Assembly: GCF_009857815.1 (NCBI RefSeq)
Contig: NZ_WVVW01000019.1
Location: 1 to 59,722, forward strand
Origin: Pseudomaricurvus sp. HS19
GTDB taxonomy: Bacteria > Pseudomonadota > Gammaproteobacteria > Pseudomonadales > Cellvibrionaceae
Direction of reading: 5' to 3'
DNA length: 59,722 bases
The notes beneath the pieces were generated by a model. That model saw only the letters and a list, made by a program, of their open reading frames with translations, was not told the DNA's origin and did no database searches. This document shows, piece after piece, positions 45,701 to 57,700 of the stretch (the stretch's first letter is position 1; every line of letters begins with the position of its first letter). A program made the position numbers and the translations under genes.

Positions 45701-48700
45701 CGTGAATATTTCCGGCCAGATCGGTGACGCTGTTGCCCAGCAGGTCGGACAGGGACTTATCGGTAAACGGTATGGCAGTCGCGTCGTCCAGATAGGCATC
45801 GATCTTGGCGCCCATGTTCTGCGACCAGTCGGCAAACTGGCCCAGGCCAACGCTCAGTTTGGTCTGGTCGGACAACAGCATAAAGTGATCACTGGTGGGC
45901 AACAGGCGTTGACCCTTGTCGATCAGCTCATCCATCAGGTCCGGCGTACCCAGATCCGGGTGTTCCATACCCAGCGTATGACCCATCTCGTGCATCAGCA
46001 CCGTCAGCAGATCAATAGCGTCATAGCTGTCGTCACTGTCATCACTGGCAGTGGTATCCACATACCAGGAGCCACCGCCGGCATCCACATCCAGGGTAAT
46101 AGTGTATTCACGCTCACCGGTTGTGCTGTTGAGCACGCTGGTGGTTCTTCCCACCACACCAGTATCGCTGATGTCGGCGATCACAACCGTAATATTATCC
46201 AGAGCTGCCAGCGTATCCGCGGGCAACACAGCTTCCCAGCGCGCCCTGGCTTCCGCCACCAGGGCATCGATATTCTGGCCGACACTGAGGGAGCCCCCGG
46301 TACCTGTAGCCACTGTGGTGGTCAGGTCACCGAAGCCCTGCGATCCCTTAAAGGCGGTCCACAGGCCAGCGCCTGTGGACTCAGTTTGCAGCCCTTTCTC
46401 TTCGAAAGTGCCGTAGGCCTTGACCTCGTGGTAGGTACCATTTTCGTCGGTATAGCTATAGGCAACAAAGGTACCCAAAGCATCGTTTTGCTCGGCCGAC
46501 TTGCTGATCTTGTGGGTCACCGCCGAGAAGTCCAGCACGTCATCACCGCCAGTAGCGAATACCTGGTCGCGACCGAACTGGTCAAAGAAGTAGAAGGTCG
46601 TGGCCGGGGTATCCACCGACAGGTCGCTGACCAGCCCGGCGTTGGAACCGGTAAATTTCAGGGTAATCACACCGCTGGCAGTCTCTTCCAGGGTATAGCT
46701 GATACCGGACAGCTTGGTCAGCGCACCACTCAGGCTGAGGCGGGTGTCATTGTCATCCTCACCTATCTCGAACTCGGCTTCCAGGCGCTCGTCGGTCTTG
46801 TCGGGATTGACAAAACTGAGCTTCAGCTTCTCGCCTTCGGCATAGCTGCTGCCATTGAAATCCAGGGTGTATTCAGCCGCTGCGCCCGGGTTGGCCACCC
46901 TGTCCATCAGCTCGGTAACCACCACCTCACGGCTGTCGTCGCGCAGAATATCGTTGCCCTGACCGCCTTCGATCATATGGATGTTTTTGAATTCAGCCGC
47001 CAGCGTGGCGCCATCGCTGATCGTGGTCACACGGGAGCCGTGGAACAGCAGTGAACTGTCAAAGGTAATAGCGGTGATGGCGGTGTTCTGTGGATCGGAG
47101 AACTCGACATCCAGAGTAAAGCTGGCCGCATCACTGACGCTGACATCTGTGGTAATACCCAGCAGGGCATTGAGTGCCTCCTCCAGCGCCAGCGCGATGC
47201 TGCCCGGATTCAGACTGCTAATGGGCACACTCACACTGACCGGACCGCTGACCCCATCCGGGTGCTCAAAACCGAAGCTGAAACTGCCGCCGCGCAACTG
47301 GCTGCCCAGAGTCAGCTGGTGAACGTAGTTCTGTTCGGCACCGGACACCGCGCTGGCCGCAAACAACAGGCTGTCGCCAGGCGCCACCAGTGTCAGGTCG
47401 GTAACACTCAGCTGCACAGCATCCTGAAAGCGCTCCAGGTCCAGGAAGGTAATGAGGAAATTACTGCCATCCACCGCCACACTGAAGCGGCCGGGAGCAG
47501 CGGCATCCAGCGCCGCCTGGATATTGGTGCGGGTGTCGATGGGAGTGGCGCCCACTGTGATGGTGCCACTGGTAAAGTCGGCCAATGCCGCATCACCACT
47601 CAGGGACAGGGTAAATTGATCGCCCGCCAATCCGGCCAGCGACAGCTGCTGTACCTCATCGACCTCGGTACCGGGAGTGGAGCCGTCGCGCCAAACCTTG
47701 CCGGTGGCAATATCGATGGCGAAGTTGCCCAGCTCACCATCGACGCTGATGGTGTTGCCGTTTTCATCCATGTCGCCGCCGTCGACAGTGTCCTTGCCAC
47801 TGCCATGACCGACCACAAAGATGTTGTCGTTGCCGTTGCCGACGAAGGTGTCATCGCCCAGCGAGCCAATCACCTTGGTGTAGCCGGCCACCGCGTTGTT
47901 GGACAGTTTCCACATGGAGCTGCCGTCAACCGCGTCATTGAGGATGCCGGACAGGCCATTCCAGCGCTCACCCAATACCGAGGTGGCACCGCCGAAGCTC
48001 ACCGCCGACTCACCGATTTCGCCCCACACCGGCACATCGACCGAATCCCACAGGGTGTACTCAATACCCGCCGTACCATCGACCGTGACACCCACCACGG
48101 CATCATTGAAGGTCGCCGGGTTGGTGTAATCGACGTTATCGTCGTAATTGGCGTAGTTGAGGGTGATATCACCTTCGGAAGCGATCACCCCTTTGATACG
48201 CGCGTCGCCGTGGAAGGTGAAAATATTTTCACCGCCGCCACCGACGATATTCTCGATACCGGTAGCGAACACATAGTTACCCAGGTAACTGCTGAAGTCC
48301 TCTGGCAGGGGCACGCCCAAGGCTGTCAGCGCCGAACCGAACAGCTGATCCCGCACCATAATAAAGTTGGTGCCAATAGAGAGCGGCGCAGTTGGTTGGC
48401 CCGCGATCTCGATCAGTTGCGTCAGCTCGGAAATATTTTCCGTGGTGACTTCGTAAATATCGTAATAGAGGCTGTTCTTGATCTCGCGCCCGGATACCTG
48501 CCCTTTTTTGCCGAAGCCGGCATCGGACATATCCAGGGTATCGAAGAACTGGGCGTTGGTACCGACGACTTCGAGGTCCGGCAGTTCAAACACCACCGCG
48601 CCACCCCACAAGCCACTGAACTTGTAGGTATCCCCACCCCAGCCACCGGCCAGGAAGTGCAGCCCGGGCGCCACCGTGGGTTCGGCAAACAGGGACGGCT

Positions 48701-51700
48701 CGCCATTGATCACCGAGCTGACCAGACCATTGGCCAGCATCAGTGCCCACTCGTTGGTGATCACAGACTCCAGCAGGTTGCCACCCACCTCAAAGACGTT
48801 ACTGCCCAGTGCAGAGTTGCCGACGGATTCAAGCGGACTCAGGGTCGAATCCACAACCCAGTTCAGGCCAGCACCAAAGGTAACGTTCTGGATGTTCTGG
48901 ATGCGACCGGTAAAGCCGGCCTGTTTGCCAAAGGCATGGGTCAGAACGGTCTGGGTAAAGTCGTCCTTGGAGAAGGCCGTGATGGTGTCAATATTCTCAC
49001 CGGCCAGCAGTTTGTCGGTCGGTCCGGTGGGAGTGGTGGCGATAAACGTGATCAGCCAGGTTTTTACCTTGCCGGCCTCTGCCGTAACCGTAACCTTGCC
49101 CGCCCCCAGTGCCGCATTCAACGCCGCCTGGATGTTATTGGCGGTGGTCACATCATTAGCGGTAATGGCAATTTCCCGGGTGGTAATGCCATTGAGCGTC
49201 AGGCGCATATTGGTCAGCGCCTGATCGGTCAGCGTCAGGCGCTGTACCTCACTGATGGGCGCAGCGGTGGCACCGTCAACAATGGTCACCACGCGGCCAA
49301 ACTCGGGCGTCGTCGCCGCGGCGTCTTTAGTGATCATGAGCTGGCTGCCATCCACCACAAAGCCTTGCTGGCCACGGCTGTTGTCGGGCACCAGCTCCAC
49401 CGTAAACGGAGCTGCCACGGTGCCACTGCCTGTTACCGCCACCACGGTCATGCCGGTGGCGGCGGTCAGTGCTGTCTGAATATTGCTGAGCAGGGTAGCC
49501 GGTGTTGCGTCGTAGGTAATCGGCCCACTGCTGACACCCGCATAACTGATGGTAAAGGTACCGCTGATGGTCTCCCCGGCCACAACCGGTGGCAGGGCAA
49601 ACTTGTACAGCAGGTTGGGATCAATGGCCCCGCCGGCAACCGCCGGATCAGTGCGCTGCAGGTAGGAGGGTACAATGCCCACCGGCACGTCGACCTGGGA
49701 CTGATCGCCCAACGCCGTGGTCAGCCCATACGCGGTCAGGCCTACCGAGGTCACCGAGTGGGTGGTCAACAGCGGGTCTGCGACAAAATCAATCACATAT
49801 TTGCCGGCGAGTAGGGCCACATTCACGGTTCCCGTGACGCTCTGTGCTGCGAGGGCGGCGTCCAGTGCCGACTTGATCTCGTTGCTGATATCCGCAGGGT
49901 TGGCCGCCTGACTGATATCCACGTAGGCATTCCCGATAACCTCGGAGCCATCGGCTACGGCAGTAAGGGTAAATTGCAGCTGCAATACACCCTGGGTTGC
50001 ATCGTTGAGAGTCAGGGTTTGTTGCTGCGCTGCAGTTTGCTGTGGTGTCACGGCCGCTGGCGTTCCCAGCGCCGTACCAAAAATGGTTTTCTGGCCAATG
50101 GCCGGCAGGGAGCCACCGGTAATGGTGATGGTAAAGGGACCGGAGCCAGTCACACTGACGGTGCCCACCAGCGACGCTTTGGCATTGATCAGGGTTTGCA
50201 GTGCCTGCTGGATCTCGGTTGCACCGGCATCATCCGCCAGATGGCCGGTTTCAAAACTGCCAATTGTCAGCACGTAGCCGTCGCCCGCGGTTGACGGCGG
50301 GGTAATGGTCAGCACCTGTTTCTGTGCACTGGCCGTACCTGTCGCCTCCAGCGTCGACGTGACCGTAGCCGCCGCCAGCGACAGGTTGGTCAGCACCGTC
50401 ACCGGCTGGTCGCCTGACGTCAGCCATTCAATATCAAAGGTCCCTGGCGTCGCACCTGCGGTCACACTCACGGTACGCGCCGGTGCCGGACCGGTACCCG
50501 TGCCCGCTCCGCCGGTGAGGGCGTAATAGATGGCATTTTCAATGCGCTGCGCCAACGCTGTGTAATCCACAGTCGCACTGCTCGCCAGAGAATAGACAGC
50601 CGCACTACCGCTGGCCGCCGTGCGGAATTCCACCAGGTTGTTCTGATTGACGAAGTTCAGCAGGTAGCCGCTGGCATTTTTGCTCACGGAAACCACCGCC
50701 GTCCCGGTATCCAGACCGAACTCAAACGCCAGCTGCGCATTGATGGTGGCAGCAATCTCAGTCGCCGTATCGGTGGCAGCAAAACTCAGGCTTTTGGTCG
50801 TACCATTAAGGTCGATGTAGTTGAGACTGAACGCGGTATTGTCACTCACCAGCACCTGCTGTTTGACCGGCGGCACCAGGTGCACAGGCCCGGTAGTGGT
50901 GCTGTCCAGCATCAGCGTAAAGGCCCCGGAGGTGGCCTCGGGAATATACAGCCGTTGCAGTTCACCATGGTTCCTGCCATCGACAATGGTTTCCACCCGG
51001 ATCGAATCGGTGGCCACCTTTTTCAGGTCAACCTTGGAAGGTTTGGCCAGGTCAATCAGGCCACCCCCGGAAATATCCACGGTGTTTTTCACCGTCAGAT
51101 CCGGAGCCGACAGACCCAACAGGTCGGTAATCTCACCGGCGTTGATGTGCGCGGACAAGGGGCGCAGGCCAGTGCCACCGATAATCGTGCCTTCGAAGGC
51201 CGTTTTCCCGGCAATGGAGAAGGTGTTGGCATTAACACCACCACGCACCACCGTGTTTTTACCCACATCGGTAAAGACAAAGGTTTCGAAGACACTCTCG
51301 CCCAGCAACATATCGACCAGGCCGGAAGCCTGTGAATCCGTACTGAGGGTGTCTGGCCGCGGCGCCAGACGCTCGACGGTCAGCGAGAGCTGACCATGAT
51401 TACCTTCTACCTTGCCCGCAGTGGCTGTTTGCGGCAAATCGAAACTGCCGGTCAGTGGTGTGGCGAAGGTCAGGTTTACACCATTGATGTCTTTCAGCGC
51501 CCGGGTCAGCACCACATCTTCAGGGTTATTGAAAATGATGTTGTAGGTAAAGCCACTGGTCGTGGTGGTCACGGAGCCGAGGGTCGCCTTCGGCTTTTTG
51601 ACCGTCACCGAGCCCTCACCCAGAGTGGTATTGAGCGCATTCTGAATAGCGAGACGGTTAGCCTCAAAGTTACCGCTGGTCAGGGTAATGGTATCGGTTA

Positions 51701-54700
51701 CCTTGTGCTCACCTTTGCGTACTTCGGTCACACTGGTGGCGAAGGAGGCGCCCTGCACCTCCAGCAGATCAACATCCAGCAACTGGGCATTGGTAAAGAC
51801 GATATCCCAGGTGTTGGCCTTCATCTCTGCCGAGGTGGACTGCGAGGTCAACGGAGAGCCATCGCGGCTGACACCTGTCACCTTGGTCGCCAGGGTGCCA
51901 CCGGCAATACTGAGCTTGTTCAGCTCTGCCTGGATTTTGGCCGCTGTGGCCTTGACGTCAACCCGTCCGTCGGCGTTGTACACCATCGTAATCAAGGCAG
52001 TGGTTTTCACCTGGCCAGTGGCCGGATCCTTGAACGCCAGCTTGAAAGTACCGCTCGGCATATCCGCGCCGTTGAAGGTCAGGCGCTGCTTCTCCTGCAC
52101 TTTATAATCCAGTGCAAACTCACCACTGGTGGTAGTGGCAGTTTTCAGCGGCTGCACTTCCTTAACCGCACCCACCTGCTCAAAGTTGAAGTTCAGCTCA
52201 TCAGCCACCTGGCTGAAGTCGATATCCAGGACATGGCCATTTGAGGTCAGGGTACTGGTATCAATGGTAACGGTTTTCTGTTTGCGCAGTGGCTCTGGCA
52301 GGCCAATAGCTTTCAGCATCTCTTCCAGCGACGCCGAACCAAAAATAAAGTGAGCGTCGGCGTTGGGAGCGAGAATGGTTTCAAAGGCGTGCACATCACC
52401 GGGACGGCTGCCTTCTTCAATAGTGGCCACATGGCCGGCAATATTGTTGGAGCCAGTGAGCTGGCTGATATCCACCGTCATATCGGCGACATTACTCTCG
52501 CCGGGGGTTTTGAAGGTGATCAGAAACTCTTTCAGCGTCGTGGTAAAAGTCTCTACCTTGACTTCAACGCTGTAGGTCATGCCAATGAAATTGCGCTTCA
52601 GATTATTGAGTGCGGTTTCGATGGCAAGGCGCGTGGCCTCTTCAAGGGTGGAACCAGCCGGTACCGAGCTGCTGTCGGGAATGGTAATCGCGGCCGTGGT
52701 ATAGCCGCCCATGCTCAGGGTGAAGGAGCCTTCATTGGCATTATTCAGCGCCAGGAGTTTTACCTCCCGTACCGACGCCCCCTCTTTCTGTACCCAGACA
52801 TCCGGTTTGCCAACCAATGTGCTGGTAGCAATTTCCGTACTGCTGAACACCACATCACTGATTTCCGGGCTGGTGATTTCCACCTTGAACTTGTTGCCGA
52901 TACCCGCCAGGGTAACGTTGGCATAGACCGGCACAGAGCGGTTCGACATGGCGTTCTGAATGGCCAGTGCCACATCCTGCAGCGTGGAACCGCTGTTGAT
53001 ATTGATGGTCTGGCTGAAACTTTTATTCGGCGTGACCGCACCGTTGGTCTGGTTGGTTTCCTTGTAGGTAAACGCCAGGGTAAAGCTGCCGGAGTCAGCC
53101 ATACCCAGATCGAGGGTAAACTCCGGGTTTATGTGGCGGGTAACCAGGTTGGTCGCCGGGTCTACCTCGGTGGTACCGGCCTTGCCCAGACTTACGGTGG
53201 GCTTCGCGTAGGTAAAGCCGGTCGCCGCGATTTTCAGTGTCGGTACATTGGTGTACAGCGGCTTCAGGAACTCGATATCAAACGCGCCGGTACCGGATCC
53301 CACCGAGCTCACCTTGATAATCTCATCATCGGTGACCGTCGCCGCCAGCCCCAGCAAACTGCGAACCTGCTCTGCCAGCTTGGTCTTGATATTATTGACC
53401 GTGACCGACGAGGATGAACCTACCGCAATACCTGTGGCACTAAGGGTACCGAAGCTGCCATCCGGTTTGGGGAACTTGTTGGTATCGGTGGTAAGGCTGA
53501 AAGTGCCGCTCTGTGCACCGGCAAGAAATACCCGCTGAATTTCGTTACTGTTGCCGGAGTCGTTCACCCGCACAATGTCGGCGCTTTCGGCAAAGTGACC
53601 GGTAACATCACCAAATCCGGTCAGGGTTTTCAACCAGCTGGTTTTGTCTTTGACAAACACACCTGTGCCGGCAATCAGGTTGGTGGAGTTAAAGACATAG
53701 GTCATGTTCTGGGTAACGCTGGAGAAATCCAGCACATCGCCCATCTCTTTCAGGCCTTCATCTTTGGTGGAACCGTTGCTCCCCGACTTGCTTTCGATAA
53801 CCGTGTCATGGCCCCAGCCATTCTCAAACACGTAGCGATCGTAACCGGTACCCCCGATCAGGGTGTCATTACCGACACCCCCATAAAGTATATCGTGACC
53901 GGTGCCGCCATAGAGGCTGTCATCGCCCCAGCCACCGCTCAGGTGATCGTTACCGGCACCGCCATTGAGGGCATCGTCGCCGGCACCTCCGGAGAGACGA
54001 TCGTTACCGGCATCGCCCTTGAGGGTATCGTCACCCAGGCCGCCACCCACGACGTCATTTCCGGCACCGCCGTAGAGCACATCATTTTGGTCAGTACCGG
54101 CAACAATGTCTTCGCCGGCGCCGGCCTGCCAGAAGCGTCCGCTGGCAACCTGCTCGTAGTTGTCCGAGAAGATCAGGTCACTGCCACTACCGGTGCTGTT
54201 TACCAATGTGCCGAAGTCCCCCAGTACAGTCATGCGTTTGGGGGTACCGATACCGGTATCGCGGGTACCAATCACACCATCAATGCGATCGATAGCGTTG
54301 GCCTGCAGGCCGCTGACCGCGTTGGTCACTTCCAGCGCGTCGATTTCGATCCTGGTGAGGGTGGTGGTCATATCATAGCGATCACCGATGACGGTATTAC
54401 CCAGTGCATCGGTGGTGGAGACCTGCGGCCCCTTGGAGGTCACCTTCCGGGTGATGGTCTTGCCATCGGCGGAGACGGCTTCCGGCTGCGACGTCAGCAA
54501 CACTGAGGGGTTGAAGTACGCCGCAGTGTCCTGGGGATCGATCTTCTCGAAATAGGTGGTGGCGAGCAGTTTGAGTTCCGGATAGTCACCCAGGTTCTGG
54601 AAGGTAATGGTGAAGACATTGTTGGCATTGACGCCAGTACCCGAGGATGCACCGGTCACGGTGACAAATTTTGGTGTTGTTGTAGTGGTTCCGGTGCCGG

Positions 54701-57700
54701 TGGTGCCCGTACCTGTACCACTGGTGGTGGGCGTAGCCTTCAGCAGCAGGCCGTTAATGGCATTTTCCATGGCGGTGGCGATTTGTGTCGCGACCTGGGC
54801 AGCTGTGCCGGTACCGGTATTGCTGATATCAATGGTTTCCACGCCCCCCAGGGAGATGCGGAAGTCCTGGATATTGGCTTTTTTCTGGGCATCCGTGAGA
54901 TTGGTATCAGCCTTGTACTTGGGGACCGTCAGCGTTTGCACTTCTTTCACCGCAGCCGGGGCAGCCACACCGGTGGCCGTATTGAGAATGCCGGTGACTC
55001 CCATCTTCACCGTGCCATCGGCCTGCTTGGCCAGGTCTACCACCACATCCTGTGTGTTGCCGGAGCCGTACTCGGAATAATCGAGTACGTTAACACCGCT
55101 GCTGACCGGATCGCCGTTCAGAGTGGTGCCTGTGACCAGCCCCTCGGCTAACGTGCCGGTGGTGTTGGCGGTGAGGATTTTGCCTCGCAGGGCATCCTGA
55201 TCCTTGATGACGTAGGTGTTCTTGCCCTGACCACCGATGATGTTGGCGATATTTTTGGCGTTGACCACGTAGGTGTAGGTCATGTCCTTGATGATGGGCG
55301 CAGCCGTAGTACCTACATTGACCTTGACGTTGACTACAGCCGTAACCTTGACGCTCGAGGTCATAACCGGTGGTGACGCGTTATTGCTGGTACGCTCCAG
55401 CTCAAAGATCAGGTCGTGGGTAACATTGCGAAAATCCAGTGTGCCTTCTGTCTCCTTAGACGCGGTATCATCAATCAGAAAATTAACCGTCGGCGAGAGG
55501 TCGGTGACACCTGTATCGACAAAATACTGGCCCCAGTTGTCATGGAAGGTGTAGGTGTTGTCGCCCTTGCCACCAATGACCTGCTCAATGTTCACGGCGT
55601 TTCTCACCGTATTGGACGCTGCACTGGTCTGCTTGACTGTGGTGCCATAGAACTTGGTGGTGTCGCCCAACTGGGTGTCGTCAGGCTCGGTATAGAACCA
55701 GCCCTTGTCCGCATCGCCAGCACCCTTGTGCACCGACGAGTAAAAATCAACGGTCAGCCCGGCATTAACCTCGGAGAAATCCAGGGCATCACCGTCACCG
55801 CTGACATTGCTGTTGATGCCATCTTTGCGCGGTGCGGCTTCGACCACCTTGTCAGTGCCCCAGCCATCCTTGAACTTGTAGGTATCGTCGCCCTCGCCAC
55901 CAATCAGGGTCTGGGCATTGGCGCCTGAGATCAGCAGATCATGACCGGCGCCGGCATCAATTTTCGCCCCGTCGAGGTTGCCCATACTCAGAGACTGCGC
56001 GCCACCCCCAGTGGTTACAGAGACAATATCCGACACTGTAAACCCGATAAAACTATCAATACCCTTCACGCGTACAACACCGGAGTCGACAACAGTGTCC
56101 AGGGTGGTGCCGCCATCTTTCATATACAGCAGGTCAATCTTGCCGCTGTAGCCCCCCAGGCCTGAGCTGTACCGATCCAGGGTGATTGGTGTACCGCTAC
56201 CATCGATCATCAGGCGGGTATTGGCCGAATCGCCGGCACGCCCCATGCTCAGGGTTCCCACTTCACCGGACCCGCTGAGAACCACGGCGATGCTGTTTTT
56301 CGCCTGCAGTCTGGTGGCCGCGTCCGCCGCCGTGGGGTCGGTGATACCCATGGCAACGTAATCCTTGACCCAGGTGTAGGCGTCGTCGGGGGTGCCTAGC
56401 GTGTCTTTCTTGCTGATAGCAATGTTGGCCGCTGCCACGTTGGCAATATCCAGCACCTCAATGGCCACCTTCAGCTCCAGTTTGACCTTACTGGTGCCAT
56501 TACCCACTTTGATCTGCTTGATCGCAGAAGTGGTATCGCCGGAGGCAAACTGGTAAGTACGCAGTGCGCCGTTGACGCTGCCATCGGCATTCACGCGCTG
56601 CGCGGTCAGGGTCGACTTGTTCACCAGTACCAGCTGCAGGTTGTCCGTGATGCCGCTAAAGTCGAGAATCTCCATGCCCGCCTGCAGCTCAATGGTGGCT
56701 GTCGACGAGGTAAAGTCAGCACTTGCCGCACGTACGGTTTTGGTGGACACTGTCTGTGTGGCCAGTACACCTTCATAGAGGGGGTCGTTGGAAGAGAACA
56801 TGGCCGGCACTTCCACCACACCCAGTTCGGTCTCCAGGATCCAGTCACCGCCGATACGGCTGTTACCGGTGAGGTCGGTGGAGGCGGCGATGTCGGCGGC
56901 AGTGACACCGGCCAGGCGCTCGATAAACTCAAAACCGACACTACCGTCGGCGAGGTTACAACCGTAGAAGAGGATGTCACCGTTGTCGGTGAGCCCCTCG
57001 CCCCAGCTGCGCAGGATGCTGTCGTAATCGGCGAGGTTATCGTTGCTGAGGGTGACATTACCGAGGGTCAACTCGCCAGCCTGGGCGTGGCTGAGCACAT
57101 GTACCGCCGCCACATCGCCGTAGCCGACCAGCACATTGGCCACTTCCTGCAGGCTGTCCTGGGCAGATGCGCCATCCAGCAACAGCACAGAGACACGTGC
57201 ATCGCCATTCTGCCACTCCGCCAGCTGCGAGCTGCTGCCTTCCAGCGCACTGAATTCCAGCTCGTTAACCGCCGGCCCCATAAAGCGGTCCAACAGCTTT
57301 TCGTAATCTTCAACAGCGGTATCGACAACCACCAACTGATGACCGTTGAGCTGCTGTACGTAGTAGATGCCTTCATCATCCGGCGCCACATAGCCTTCAC
57401 TCTGACCGTCCGCGGGCTGGGCGGTGTCATTGCTGGCATGAAAGAATTCGGGCAGGACTTCCCGCTCCAGGCGAGGCTGGTCATTCTCGCGCGTGCTCTC
57501 AAAATGGCCGTTTTCAACAACCTGTTGAATCACCTGCTGATGATCAATCTGTTCGCGCAACGCCTGGTCGCCGGCAAAAGGTGCCAGGTCTGCCGACAAC
57601 AGGTAGCGGGCCTCCATCTGTTCTGCCAGGTAGCGGTTGCGGCGTTTTGCCTTGACCGACTGTGCATTCCAGAAGAAGCGGCGCAGCTCCCGAACACGAA

